A DNA stretch of 64,000 nucleotides from Heliocidaris tuberculata (GCA_025618425.1 CM046848.1:27769156-27833155); one strand, 5' to 3'. Positions 34,560 to 46,219 are shown, counted from the first letter of the stretch. Notes: generated from the sequence alone by a model not told the origin. Program-made: numbers and translations.

Positions 34560-34755
34560 ATGTTTCTTTGGGGAAAATCCGTGGTAACGGAAGGACAATC
34601 ACACAGAAACTGTATCTGAATGTCCTTCCGTTACCTTGGAATTGCCCTTTGTATATGATTAATGTTGTGTTATATTCTGTAAAACAATCTCCAAGTTGGC
34701 CCACAAGCCACGAATGATTATTTTATCAATAAATCGTTTTAAATAAAAAAATTAA
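34560..34755 (+). mobile_element. possible retroelement tail with a 15 bp hairpin
   Basis: GGTAACGGAAGGACA (34582) and TGTCCTTCCGTTACC (about 34619-34633) form a perfect stem. They are followed by an AT-rich UTR-like stretch ending ATCAATAAATCG and TTTTAAATAAAAAA. Stem arms differ from the main hairpin family. Confidence 0.4.
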
Positions 34756-35225
34756 TAAATGCATATATCTTACAACCTGGAAAGATTCATAATCTCCAAA
34801 CAATATTTGAACTGCTACTTCAAAAAGTACACAAAGTATTGTTGACCTGCTGAATGATCAAAGATAATTGGGATGAAACCAAAATGCATAACAAATTCAC
34901 ATAAAACTGTGTTTGCACAAATACATCTGGATCTATGTTCATGTTTCACTAATGATTAAACTTATTAGAGGTTAGCATGAATACATCTTTATACACACTG
35001 CCTAATCCATACAATGTGCCACCGCTGCGCTGCACAGAAATAGACATTTGCTCATGAAAGGCTGAAAAGGCAGTTAATAATTTGTGATACGTGAAGTTAC
35101 TTTTCTAATGAAAATTAAGTTAGAAGGAATATTTGATCCAGCCTGACCCTGTCTGAGTAAAGTTTCAAGGGGAACAATCCCAACGATTTCATGCTCGATG
35201 GGGAGTCATTATTAGAGGAACAGTA
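34756..35225. other. no gene seen
   Basis: AT-rich, unique-looking. Confidence 0.4.
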
Positions 35226-35229
35226 TCTG

Positions 35230-35266
35230 GTTGCCCCTGGCAACCATGGGCGATGCCATGACGTCA
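35230..35266. promoter_or_regulatory. X-box-like palindrome next to a CRE
   Basis: GTTGCC-CCT-GGCAAC (35230-35244) is a symmetric RFX-type X-box with a 3-base spacer. A perfect CRE, TGACGTCA, follows at 35259-35266. RFX and CREB/ATF sites cooperate in several animal promoters. No adjacent gene was found, so function is unproven. Confidence 0.35.
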
Positions 35267-35279
35267 TCTGGGATGGTGA

Positions 35280-36110
35280 TGGAGATTTTAAAGAATGAGA
35301 GAGAGAGAGGGAGGTGAAAGAAATAGAATGTAATGTAATTTCCTGACATTCGAGTACTGAAGAAGACTGGAGCGGAAAAATTTGAAGATAAAAAGTGAGA
35401 AAGAGGGGACAAGAAGTAGATAATGGTGATGAAGATGATGTGTTGAGAGATGGAAAAATTGAAAGGTGTGATGAAATAATCGGAAGGAAGGTAGGAGGGT
35501 GAGAGATGAAGAGAAGAGCTGATGGGAAAAAAAGAAAATGGGATGGAAAGATAGCAAAATGGAGAAATGATAGGTTGAAAAGATGGATGAATAGTTCACA
35601 GGATGGAAGGATGATTGATAGATGGGAGGATGGAAGAAAAGATATGTAGGATCAGACAGAAGGAAGAAGTGGAAGATAGGATAAAAAGATAGAATAAAAA
35701 GATAAGAAGATTGATAGATTGGTGGGTGGATAGAGGATGGTCAGGTAGAAAGATAGAATAGATAAGAAGATGGAGAATTTGATCAAAGGAAGGACAGAAG
35801 TATAGAATTAATGGATGGAGATATTGGAAAATAACAGAAATAAGAGAATAGACAGCTGAGAGAAAAGAGAAACAGGAAGATGAAATGGAAGATGGAAGAA
35901 TAGAACAAAAATATTAGAAATAGGAAGCTAGGACAAATGAAGGATGATAGTTGGATGAGAGGATGTAGACATAGAAGGATGAAAAGATAAAAGGACAGAA
36001 CAAAGAGATTTTTAAAATAGGCAGATAGGAAAGAGAAGGATGATAGAAGCAGAAGAGTATGGAGAAATAGAAGGATGGAATGAAAAATACAAGTAGAAGT
36101 GTGAAAAGGA
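35280..36110. repeat. C-poor GATG/GATA/GGAAG low-complexity field
   Basis: The plus strand is almost free of C for ~650 bp (35440-36090), with endless variants of GGATGGAAG, AGATAGAATA and AGAAGA. No fixed period. The reverse frames through its left edge are artefacts. Confidence 0.75.
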
Positions 36111-36621
36111 ATAAGCTCTATACCCTACAACATGAAGAGATTGAGACACAAAGAAATCCAAATAGACACATAAACAGTGACAGTCTCAAGGAGAGACATT
36201 GGTCAGACAAGCAAGTGAGAAATTAATTAAAACAGAAATGTCAAACTGTCCAGACTCAAGTTTCATCAATATGCAGCCAACAAAACAACAAATAACTATA
36301 CAGACAACAGGCACACAGTAGCATATCTTTAGACAGTCTAATTTTAGTCAGGTATTAAAAAAAACAAGGCAGGGGACAACACCTATTTTTCTTTCCTCTT
36401 TATCAGGAAAACCACATTATGACTTTTTTTAACACTTCGAGGGATGTTTTTTCTTGCACTCTAAGCAAAATCAAAGTAATATTTAACTACTCTCAAAACC
36501 AAGTTAAATAGTATTTTCAAATGCTCATTTACACATAATGCAGTAAACCGAGGTAGTTTACAATGGCATTTTTGTTTTTTAAAATGTAAGTGAGTAGCAA
36601 ATCGGGATGGATAATAGCCTC
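36111..36621. other. no gene seen
   Basis: Unique-looking AT-rich DNA. Confidence 0.4.
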
Positions 36622-36986
36622 TTTAGACTACCGGAAAGTTATACGAGACTCATATAAAGAAACGTCGTATAAAGAATAATCGTTAGCGATAGGAGGGTAC
36701 AGACTACAACATTGTATAAAGAAACAGGTTTTGGAGAAGTCAGCAGACACCATATGTTTTGTATCAGGTTACGTCAAGGACAGCGATGGAGCATATGATA
36801 TTAAAGCTGATTGGTCACATCAGTGTACACACGTGATAAGCCCCACCCAGTTATACGATGTTTCTACAATACAATGTTCAGACTACGACGTTCAGATTAC
36901 GAGGGGATGCTGATTCTTTATTGAGTTTTCATTCAAAACGATGCCCAAACATGCCTTTCGCTATACAACGTTTTTGGTAGTCTGAA
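36622..36986. mobile_element. ~365 bp MITE with TTNAGACTACC ends
   Basis: The left end TTTAGACTACCGGAAAGTTA and the complement of the right end, TTCAGACTACCAAAAACGTT, match through the first ~11 bases and again at ATACGA/GTATAG. Internal words (ATAAAGAAAC, GACTACGACGTT) recur. The 60-codon frame inside is not a transposase. Confidence 0.65.
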
Positions 36987-37355
36987 CAGGGGGTAAAAGT
37001 AGCTGTGCTTGACAAAGATCCTATGCATACTCACTTACGTGTTTGTCATAAGACAAAGAAAAGGGAAGTATATTAAACATTTGTCGTTTTATTTTGTTGA
37101 GGCGGTTTACCGCAGCATACGTGAAAGAGGCTTCATCGGGATCTAGCCATGTTTCTTACAAGAATGCTTCCTTGCATACCTTACACTACCGAATGACTGG
37201 TGTTTGGGATATTGGAGGACACGGTCTCTTACCTTGGATGGGGTAAAAAACATGAAACTTGACAAGCTATTCCTTCCATGAAGCCCAGGAATGCTAGATC
37301 GGTGCTCAAGAATGCATTACCTCGCAGTATCAAATTCAACGCAGCTGTGCAGCGC
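36987..37355. other. no gene recognised
   Basis: GC-balanced. The frame 37278-37544 runs into the tandem array and hairpin copy 8 and so is not credible. Confidence 0.35.
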
Positions 37356-37359
37356 AGAC

Positions 37360-38045
37360 ATGCACGCAAGCAAGAAGTGCTACAGATCCTTGATCAGAAA
37401 TCACGAATGGTATTAAGAAAAAGTTCCTTCAAATACGTCAATGGATTAAAGGATAAAAGTTTGACTGGCTGTTTGTTTATAATCAGAAGGGCTCATATAA
37501 TTTTACATAGAGTTAATGCCGTTCTAGCTCTATTTGGTTTGTGATTGGTATTCAGTGTCTGAAACATTGACGTTCAAGCAAAACGTTCATAGAACCTTTA
37601 CAAGAAATCATGAATGGTACAGAGAAATCCCTTCAAATAGGTCAGGAAAGGATGAAAGTGGGACAGAATATTTAGAAATATCATTTGGATCTCATCTGGT
37701 TTGTATTTGATAATCAACTTCTGAAACATTTAATGTTTGAGCAAAAAGTTTTACAGAACCTTAATGAGAAGTAAAGATAAATTTCTTCAAAATACATCAA
37801 TGGATTTGAAGGATGAAAGTTTGGACAGGGTATTCAGGACTATTATTTGGTTTCTGTTCGATGTTCAGCCTCTGAAATATTTGATGTTCAAGCAAAAAGT
37901 TTTACAGAACCTTGATTTAAAAAAGAGCAGTAAAAGATAAATTTCTTCAAACACTCATATGAATGGGATAAAATGTTGGGTAAGCTATTCACGGACTATG
38001 TTTATATTTACTACAGCCTCTGAAATATATAATGTACATGTATTC
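37360..38045. repeat. ~170 bp degenerate tandem repeat, about four units
   Basis: Units share CAAGCAAAAAGTTTTACAGA, ATTTCTTCAAA-TACATCAATGG, AAGGATGAAAGTTTGGACAGG and TTTGGTTTGTATTTGATATTCAG. Unit 1 differs from units 2 and 3 by carrying the hairpin at 37480-37533. Confidence 0.8.
37480..37533. repeat. hairpin family copy 8, inside a tandem unit
   Basis: AATCAGAAGGGCTC and GAGTTAATGCCGTTCTAGCT. Sister units have about 10 unrelated bases at this position. The best evidence in the window that the hairpin inserts as a discrete unit. Confidence 0.7.
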
Positions 38046-38346
38046 TTTAAAAATATATAAAGCTCCAAACTGTAGTGCAAAATCTAGCTATATATAGTTT
38101 TAAATGCCAAAAATCTACAAACATTAGTGTAGCCACCCCATCATCTCATCCCCATCACTGATAAAATTTGAATGGAATGGTGTTTTCTTTCAAATGTCAT
38201 TCATTTCATTACAATACTACAGATTTTTAAAATATAAATCACCGTACACTTGGTAAATGAGAGTTGGCAAATATTGGTATTTTCATATTTTGTTGGCACA
38301 TTTACTATGGCTGACACCACATAAAGCAAGATTGCAAATCAACCTA

Positions 38347-38635
38347 ACTCAATTTCAATAGCCTTCGTGCATCGCCTTTAGACATGTGTGAACATCACAA
38401 TGACACGTTATGTTATCTGAACATGATTTCTTTAGGCAATACAATACGGTATTGAAATTGCCCTTGAGTTAGTTTCTTGAACACGATAAAAACTACTTTC
38501 GAAAAATAAACTTAAGGGCAATTTCAAAGGCCTTTGGTACTGCTCATAGAAATCAGGTTCGGACTACGTAATACGCCATTGTAATGTTCGCACATTTCTA
38601 AAGGTGATAGACAGGGCTATTGAAATTGCCTTGAG
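38347..38635. mobile_element. ~290 bp foldback element
   Basis: The left arm CTCAATTTCAATAGCC...CGCCTTTAGACATGTGTGAACATCAC pairs with the right arm TAATGTTCGCACATTTCTAAAGG...GGGCTATTGAAATTGCC over ~50 bp. An inner inverted pair TTGAAATTGCCCTTGAGT and TTAAGGGCAATTTCAA repeats the same motif. A related fragment lies at 18525-18575. Confidence 0.75.
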
Positions 38636-38639
38636 TTCG

Positions 38640-40661
38640 TTTTTCAAAAATAGTTTTTATTGTGTTCTTGGAAGTTTTTGTGATTGTATTGTAAATACTT
38701 AGAGTATTTTAGAGTAATTTAGTAATTAAAACAGAGTAACTAAATTAGTATTTAGAGTAATATTTAGGATTTGGAATAATGATGTTGATAAAAGAAGTTT
38801 GATTGATTAAGCAATACTTTTAAAAAATGACAAGAACAGGAGATCTAATTTCAACAATTATTGAAAGGTCTGATGCATGCATACACAAATACATATACAA
38901 CAAAGACAATCTTTTCTATGACAGTATAAGATAGCTGTATCCAGTATGTAAGATGTGCTGTCCTCTGCTGATGAGAGTTAGCACAGTGATATAGTATCCG
39001 CAAGCTAATTGTCATTTCATATCTACAGTAGATGAATGTATCCGTCATGTAGATCTAGTTGTCCTGCTGCCCTCTCGTGACAAATGAAGTCACAGGTCTT
39101 TTAGTGACTTTTAGTAGTTTAGGGCTTGAACTTACTGCATGTCCTACAAATTGTCTAGTTCAAGAAATGGCAGATGCAGGTATGATGATGTAATACACAA
39201 GACTTTTTGCTTATTATTTTTTTTTTCTAATTGAATAAAACCAACAAACATTTAACACAAAGACAAAAAAATATAAAATGTTTACATCGAAGTGTCATTA
39301 TCTTGTGGGGTGCAGTAAATTAATAGACCATAATAGATTTAAATTCTCTCTTTAAAAGGGTTCATACAGGTTAGGAGATGCCTTACAGAGGAGTTATCTC
39401 ATCTTTATGGTTCATTATTAAGCTGACTTGACAGTTCATCTTTCTTTTCTGCAATTTTCCTTTCTTCAGTACCTACTTTCATCTAAACAAATGCCAAAAA
39501 TGCCTGGGAGGTTGGTTGACGATCTTGAAATTTACATGCATGAATAAAATACTTTAAAGGGTACCAATCACCAAAAATAATTTTGCTCTGTATGTTAAGA
39601 GGTTTCATGTCATTATACTATATTCAAAATATGGGCTTCAAATATTAATTCTATAAAGAGATATTGCAATTTTAATTATACTCTCTATAAGCGTAAAAGC
39701 GACTTGTGAGTAGACCACTCAACGCACCCATACGTGCTCCCCAAGATTAAGGCTTGCGCGGAACCAAACTCAGAGTTCAGTTCCGCGCCAGCATTTTCAT
39801 GTTATCCTTTATTTCCTTCATACTCATTAACTGTTGACCTATGGAATACCAGACAAGGTTCTTTGACATATGAAAAAGTTTAACCCTTAAATGCGCAGAA
39901 AGTGCTATACGCACCAAGAGTCCTCCTCTACACTAGTAGTGTAACCCCGGCGGCCGGCCCGGGCCGCGCCAGGGACGCGTGCAGGCTGGTGTGCGTGTGT
40001 GTAGAGCTCCCAGATATAACTATACCTGATTGGATGCAAAAAGTGCTACCATTTCCTCTCAACGAATAAGAATCATTGTTACATGAACATAGAGCTGAAA
40101 ATATCTATTTTCAGAAACCGTCCAAAGAAAATTGATACCACACTCCAGTGATATTTGGCAGGCGATTGATTGCACCAACTACCCGCCAAAATAGGGGAAA
40201 ATGGCACAATCTCCATTGACAAGCTGAAAAAGTTGAAATTCGAACGTAAAAAGAGCAACTCTTTCCTCTATTAGAATAATAGCAAATTTGGTATCATTTA
40301 AAGCAAAACAATTTGAACTTTCAAAAACCATCCAAAGTTTTGTGAAAAACGACTTATTTTACGTAATTACAGTAATTTCTTCAAAAAGTGCTGTTTTCGA
40401 TGTTCATTTCACGTGTTAAACGGGACTCGCCGGGGCGCATGGAGCAGATGCGCACAACTTTTCCATATGGTTAATTTTATACTTTTTAGCTGTATAGAAA
40501 TTATTTTTTCAGGTGATTGGTACACTTTAAGCTCAAGTTTCGCTTATTATTTGGTTCTTTGTCAATCATATATGGAAGCTTTATTTAAGAACTGGTAAGT
40601 TTCTCTGTTTACTTGGCACTAATCATCTGTGCATAATCATAATTTCCATTAAATTTGTTTT
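38640..40661. other. no gene seen; short GC-rich patch at 39930-39990
   Basis: Mostly AT-rich, unique-looking. TTTAACCCTTAAATGCGC at 39880 resembles a piggyBac-type tip, and GGCGGCCGGCCCGGGCCGCG at 39948 is the most GC-rich point of the window. No pairing partner was found with certainty. Confidence 0.35.
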
Positions 40662-40735
40662 CATGAAGAGCTGGAAAGGCACTTATTCTACATCATGCTA
40701 TTATTTAGTGCCTTTCTGCCTCTCACCAGGCAGCT
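40662..40735. repeat. hairpin family copy 9, diverged
   Basis: GAGCTGGAAAGGCACTTATT on the left, TTTAGTGCCTTTCTGCCTCT on the right. Arms remain complementary (AAAGGCACT/AGTGCCTTT) though both differ from the consensus. Confidence 0.6.
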
Positions 40736-40914
40736 TAGAAATTTGTCTGCTAAAAGGCACTATCTTGCAGTTAAGGACGTTCCACAGTTAAAGTCGAATC
40801 CATGCCATTTTCACCAAACTTTGCATGCAGTTACTTTGGTCCATGAGAAGCCCAAATACGCATAGAAAATTATAGGTCCATGTGCTTACTTTTTTTCTAT
40901 GGGACAATGAACTG

Positions 40915-41030
40915 TTTTGGTTTGGTTTGGTTTTATTTTCCATATAAAAATGCAATATAAACATAAATACATGCAAATCAATATATCATACAAGTGAAGA
41001 ATCAAATAAAGAAAATAAACATATATGATA
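40915..41030 (-). mobile_element. LINE-like 3' tail, reverse orientation
   Basis: Read on the minus strand, an AT-rich stretch ends AAAATAAAACCAAACCAAAC, a common non-LTR tail. It interrupts the left part of the larger element. Confidence 0.45.
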
Positions 41031-41136
41031 CCATGGCTGGAAGCTCTAATCAGAGCCATTATTAAAATGGCTCTGTTCTTCCTAGAGGTCCAGAGGCTCT
41101 GTTCTTCCTAGAGGAATGATTGGGTGTCAGGTAGAA

Positions 41137-41144
41137 TGACGTCA
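41137..41144. promoter_or_regulatory. CRE palindrome TGACGTCA
   Basis: Perfect consensus just before the 225 bp array. Function unproven. Confidence 0.2.
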
Positions 41145-41194
41145 TCGCAGGTTTTTGGCCATTGATAGGCCTCAGAATTCCCAATGTCATATAC

Positions 41195-42915
41195 AAATCC
41201 TGATTATTCTGTCAAAATCCATGTCATATTTTGTCAAACTTTCCAGATTTGTAGAGAAAAGTATGCTGAAGGAGGAAAAAGTTTTTAAAATGGGGGTCAA
41301 TGCACTCGTTTTTATGCTAGCAGCGCCCTCATTTGGCGGAAAAAGTCCAAAAAACTCGCAAAACTCGTAAGAACTGGCTGAGAACCTGTCTGGGAATGGG
41401 ATGGGTTCGAAAAAAACTCTACTGTACATTCAAAATCCATGTCAGATTCGTAAATTTTTCCATATTTGTAGAGAATTATATACTGCAGAGGAAGAAGGTT
41501 TAAAAAATGGGGGTCCATGCACTCGTTTTTGTGCTAGCAGCGCCCTCATTTGGCGGAAAAAGTCAAAAACTCGCAAAACTCGCAAAAACTGCAGATGGCT
41601 GGCTGGGAACCTGTCTGGGAATGGGATGGGTTCGAAAAAAAACTCTACTGTACATTCAAAATCCATGTCAGATTCGTAATTTTTTCCAGATTTGTAGAAA
41701 ATTATATACTGCATAAGGAAAAAGTTTTAAAAATGGGGGTCCATGCACTCGTTTTGTGCTAGCAGCGCCCTCAGGTGGCAGAAAAGTAAATAACTCGCAA
41801 AATTCGCAAAAACTGCGCGTGGCTGGCTGGGAACCTGTCTGGGAATGGGATGGGTTCGAAAAAAACTCTACTGTACATTCAAAATCCACGTCAGATTCGT
41901 AAATTTTTCCAGATTTGTAGAGAATTATATACTGCAGAAGAAGAAGGTTTAAAAAATGGGGGTCCATGCACTCGTTTTTGTGCTAGCAGCGCCCTTAGTT
42001 GGCAGAAAAAGTCAAAAACTCGCAAAACTCGCACAACTGCAGATGGCTGGCTGGGAACCTGTCTGGGAATGGGATGGGTTCGAAAAAAACTCTACTGTAC
42101 ATTCATAATCCATGTCAGATTTGTAAATTTTTCCAGATTTGTAGAGAATTATATATTGCATAAGGAGAAAGTTTAAAAAATGGGGGTCCATGCACTCGTT
42201 TTTGTGCTAGCAGCGCCCTCAGGTGGAGGAAAAAGTAAAAAAACTCGCAAAACTGGCAAAAAACTGTGCGTGGCTGGCTGGGAACTTGACTGGGAATGGG
42301 ATGGGTTCGAAAAAACTCTACTGTACATTCAAAATCCATGTCAGATTCGTAAATTTTTCCAGATTTGTAGAGAATTACATACTGCAGAAGGAGAAAGTTT
42401 TAAAAATGGGGGTCCATGCACTCGTTTTCGTGCTAGCAGCGCCCTTAGTTGGCGGAAAAAGTAAAAAACTCGCAAAACTCGCAAAAACTGCGCATGCATG
42501 GCGTGGCTGGCTGGGAACCTGTCCGGGAATGGGATAGGTTCGAAATAACTCTACTGTACATTCAAAATCCATGCCAGATTCGTCAATTGTTCCAGATTCG
42601 TAGAGAAGAGTATACAGAAGGAGGAGAAAGTTTTTTAAAAGGGGGTCCATGCACTCGTTTTTGTACTAGTAGCACCCTCATTCAGCAGAAGAAGTCAAAA
42701 ACTCGCAAAACTCGCAAAAACTGCGCATGGCTGGCTGGGAACCTGTCTAGGAATGGGATGGGTGCAAAATAACTCTACTGTACATTCAAAATCCATGTCA
42801 TTCTCACCAAAGCTTCCACATTTGTTGAGAAAAGTATACCGAAGGAGGAGAGACTTTGAAAAAAGGGGGTCCATGTACTGGTTTTTGTGCTGGCAGCGCC
42901 TCCGTGTGGCGGAGA
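41195..42915. repeat. ~225 bp tandem array, about eight units
   Basis: The landmark GAATGGGATGGGTTCG starts at about 41394, 41619, 41843, 42067, 42294, 42537 and 42751. Other shared words are CTGTACATTCAAAATCCATG, GGGGGTCCATGCACTCGTTT and GTGCTAGCAGCGCCCTCA. Outer units are more diverged than central ones. Many short overlapping frames on both strands come from the repeat and are not genes. Confidence 0.95.
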
Positions 42916-43004
42916 GTCTTAAACTTACAAATTCTTGTCGGAAATATTGCTACTAACTTTACTATCAAAACTTGCTCGATTGCCTATTATCAGAAATGTA
43001 ATTA

Positions 43005-43064
43005 CTATTATTATTATTATTATTATTGTTTTATTTTATATTTTATTTTCTTTAAATATTTTTT

Positions 43065-43119
<55 letters not shown>

Positions 43120-43130
43120 GGGGGGGGTAC
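43005..43130. repeat. ATT, TA and poly(T)/poly(G) microsatellite cluster
   Basis: (ATT)n at 43008-43026, (TA)n at about 43068-43100, then ~18 T and 8 G. Confidence 0.9.
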
Positions 43131-44100
43131 ATTCACGACCCCAGGCACCGGAGGCGGGGGGGAGGCAGAGGGGGAATTCCCCAACCAATCATTCAAAAAA
43201 AGGGGGCAACCCCCTCCCCCTGATCCCCTCGCAAGAAAAAAAATTACAACTTAATTGATTTCGCATTGCTAAGCTGCCTTGTAAGTGATCTAATAATCGT
43301 GCAAACCTTCAGTTTTCAATTTTCTTTTTTTTTTTTATCGCACTCTGTCACTACAGTCCCTACTATAATTAATAGGCGCAATGTTTCTTAACATTTAGAA
43401 ACCCTTTCTACTGTATATTCCCCCCCCCACACACACACACACTCAAGATAATAAAGCTTGAAGTATTGCGATCAGCTTTCTAGTGCTCCAAAAGGCGAAG
43501 TATCGCAAGCATGGTCGCTCCGCTCCCTTACATGCAGATAGGAGCAATGTATCTCAAATATTAATACTGTCTACCAGTGGCAACACAAGCGGGGTGGCAG
43601 ATTTTTCCTACTATCAAAGGACTGGGCGAAAAGGGGTTTAATGAATAATTTTCTAGCGATGAGAAATGCAAGGTTTCAAAACGCAATATTCTTAATTTTC
43701 TTGCTTGCAATAATCTGTTCAGTCCCTTCGGAGGGGCCTCTCGCAAGACAAGAAAAATGATGTTAATGTAAAAGAATGTAAAAAAAAGCTTCATTTTTCC
43801 AACCATGCCAACGTTTGCTCTAATTTAAAATGCCTCTACATTCCCTATTTTCTCTCGGTCACTACACTCCCAGTCACATCATTGGCAACATTGATTATTT
43901 GACTTTACAATATCTCTTCTATTACAAGGCCCCGAAGCGCATGGGTGTGGCAGGTGCCTAAAAAGAATGAAAAAATGTCATTTTTATTCTCCTCCTCACA
44001 AGTCCAAAAGATGTTATATGACATCAATCATTTTGCAGTTTTTACAAGTGAAATTTTTTATGTGCTCTAAAATACGTAGTTTCAACATTGAATAAAAGCA
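43131..44100. other. no gene seen
   Basis: G/C homopolymer-rich at first (43130-43230), with short (CA)n at about 43430. Nothing coding. Confidence 0.35.
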
Positions 44101-44300
44101 CTAACGTCCTTTGGCAAGACATTAATCCACGTTTGCCACTCTCCACCCAGGTGTAAATGGGTACCCGATATGCTAGAGCGCTACATATTTGGCCGCCAAG
44201 CTATGACCGGGGTAATAATGTTGAAGCGCCAGGAGCGTCACGACGTGACGGACATGAGCGCTATACAAGAAGCCACCATTACTATTATTATTATTATTAT
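44101..44300 (+). mobile_element. SINE body and 3' end with (ATT)n tail
   Basis: CCTTTGGCAAGACATTAATC, CACTCTCCACCCAGGTGTAA, GGGTACCCGATATGCTAG, then GAGCGCTATACAAGAAGCC and ATTATT repeats. This is the usual body and tail of tRNA-type SINEs in these genomes. The promoter head is missing or unrecognisable. Confidence 0.65.
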
Positions 44301-45160
44301 AATCTAATTTTCTAAATCGATAGCTAAGATCCCTTGCATTTCAATAAATGCAGTGTTTATTAACACTGTATGTGTGGGGCAGGGCCCAGAGGTTTTCCTT
44401 GTTTGGTTCCCAACCCATCGCAAGATTATTATCTATATAATTATACATAATATATAACTATATCTTTAATGTTATGTAAGTCGCAATTCTAAGTAAACTG
44501 TGACCTGCCTGTGTGTGTAAAGTTTCTCTTGAATGCAAATTCCAATATCGTGAAAGCAACTTTTTTTGCTCGGTCTCTACGCCCCCTCACCAATTAATAG
44601 TCATATGAAGAAAAAAAAAGTAATATATTACTGCACAAATTTTGTTCTATTAAAACTGTTCCGTCTTAAGAAAAGAAAAAAAAAAGTTGAATGATTCTGT
44701 AATATTCTTTAAAACATTCTCTAGGTGGATGTGTTCCAATATTCTCCTATAAAGGATGTTTAGCATGAATAGCCCCATATGCGTACGAGGCGGGGCTGCA
44801 GCGCCCCCGCATTTTTATAATAAATAATTTTGCAAGGTTCCTGAATATCCTCATATTCGGGTAGCGAGGTGCCGGTATACCAAAAAGTGTTTAAAATTTT
44901 GTACACAAAATGTAGAAACAAAATAACCCTATTTCAGGTGTAAGGAGGGATATTGAAAAACAATGGATGATTACAGTGCTTCAATTATTCCTTTTTTTAA
45001 ATGAAAAATTCGAAACCTCGCATGAAAATATATCGGAATATGGAAGAAAAGGCGGCGCGGGGATGTGCTAGCATGATCCGGGGGGGGGGGGGTAGGGCTG
45101 TAAGCAGGTAGCAAGTGTGTGAGGTGGCACCTCAGAGTGTTTGCCCCCTCCCCCCCCTCC
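44301..45160. other. no gene seen; poly(G) at about 45080-45091
   Basis: AT-rich with several homopolymer runs. Confidence 0.35.
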
Positions 45161-45839
45161 CAAGGGAAAAAAAAAGTAAGGCACCCTTACTTTTGCGCAC
45201 CTGTTCACGACTACTAGTATTTCAAACATAATAATCACGGTAACGACGTAGGCTATAATTATCTATATTTTACGCACACTTTCGAACCAGTGTATAAAAA
45301 AGAAGGAAATTGTAAGTCGTTTTGAATGACATTTATCATTATTCTATTTGCTCATGTCTTTGACTGTAGGGATAATGATCATTAGACAATCATATGGCAT
45401 AGACAAATGATTCTTGGGCATATATTTGACCTTCTTTCTCCAGCTCTCTTTTTGTGCTAAGGCATTGTACTAAAAATGGGAGGTAGATGACCATGACTAT
45501 GAATTCCAAATTACATCTATCTTTCATTTTTCCTGTACGACTTACTTTACCTATCATGTGCCTATAGAAAATTCATGAGGGGGCATCGAATGTTATCTTT
45601 CAGCTAATATTTGGTATATTTTTCACAGGTACATTATTGATTTCATCTATTTTTACCGGGTTCTTGTTACTGCGCACACTTGCGAACCCATTATTAAGCA
45701 TTGTGTTTAATGTGCGTATCCATTGTCTTAACTGCGCGCAGTACTCTCCCGGTGTTGTGATGACGTAACACAACCAGCCAGGATGCGCAGCTGAGGTGCG
45801 CACAAACATAACTGATGAACGTCCTTAAAAGGATAGAAT

Positions 45840-46215
45840 TGATGCTCTCTCAGCCCGGTTCCAACCGGTGGCATGACAAATCCTTCAAGGTAGCCAATAT
45901 CAACTATACCCTAAGTAGAATACTGCCCTCTGGAACTCACAACCACACAGACTCAGGATTAATATTTTGGATGATCTTTCCGCAGTTTACAGGAAATACA
46001 AACATGAGAAAGTCCTTCGACTCCAGGTGGCCTTTAAAAGCGTGCAGGATCAATCATCACTACGTCATTTCTCTTGTTTCCATTTGGTATAACCATCATA
46101 ATATTGTTGGCTTTATGTCTGACAGGGAGAGGGAGAGAGAGAGTAGCTGACAAAAAATAGCAATCCAGACAATTTCTTTTTTAATTTGTCTGCAAAGTCA
46201 TGCTACCAACTGTCT
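45840..46215. other. no gene recognised
   Basis: A 111-codon frame (45815-46150) is the longest non-repetitive one in the area, but it begins inside the element tip and ends in a GA repeat, with no domain I know. Confidence 0.3.
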
Positions 46216-46219
46216 GAAA

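Larger units (their letters stand above)
40774..45834. mobile_element. possible ~5 kb element with TTAA and GGACGTTC ends
   Basis: The left edge reads TTAAGGACGTTCCACAGTTA; the right edge, complemented, reads TTAAGGACGTTCATCAGTTA. TTAA could be a target duplication, as in Kolobok or piggyBac transposons. The left subterminal sequence (AATCCATGCCATTTTCACCA) recurs in the ~225 bp array inside. Near the right end, TTACGCACACTTTCGAACC (45270) and TGCGCACACTTGCGAACCC (45674) form another subterminal duplication. No transposase frame was found, so it is non-autonomous or decayed. It could also be two separate truncated copies. Confidence 0.45.

Noticed and set aside
36731..36913. 60-codon frame with mixed composition
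   Set aside because: Entirely inside a MITE with inverted ends; no transposase motif.
41155..42956. Many 60-110-codon frames with similar sequences on both strands
   Set aside because: They recur because the 225 bp unit recurs. Frames exist equally on both strands and shift between units.
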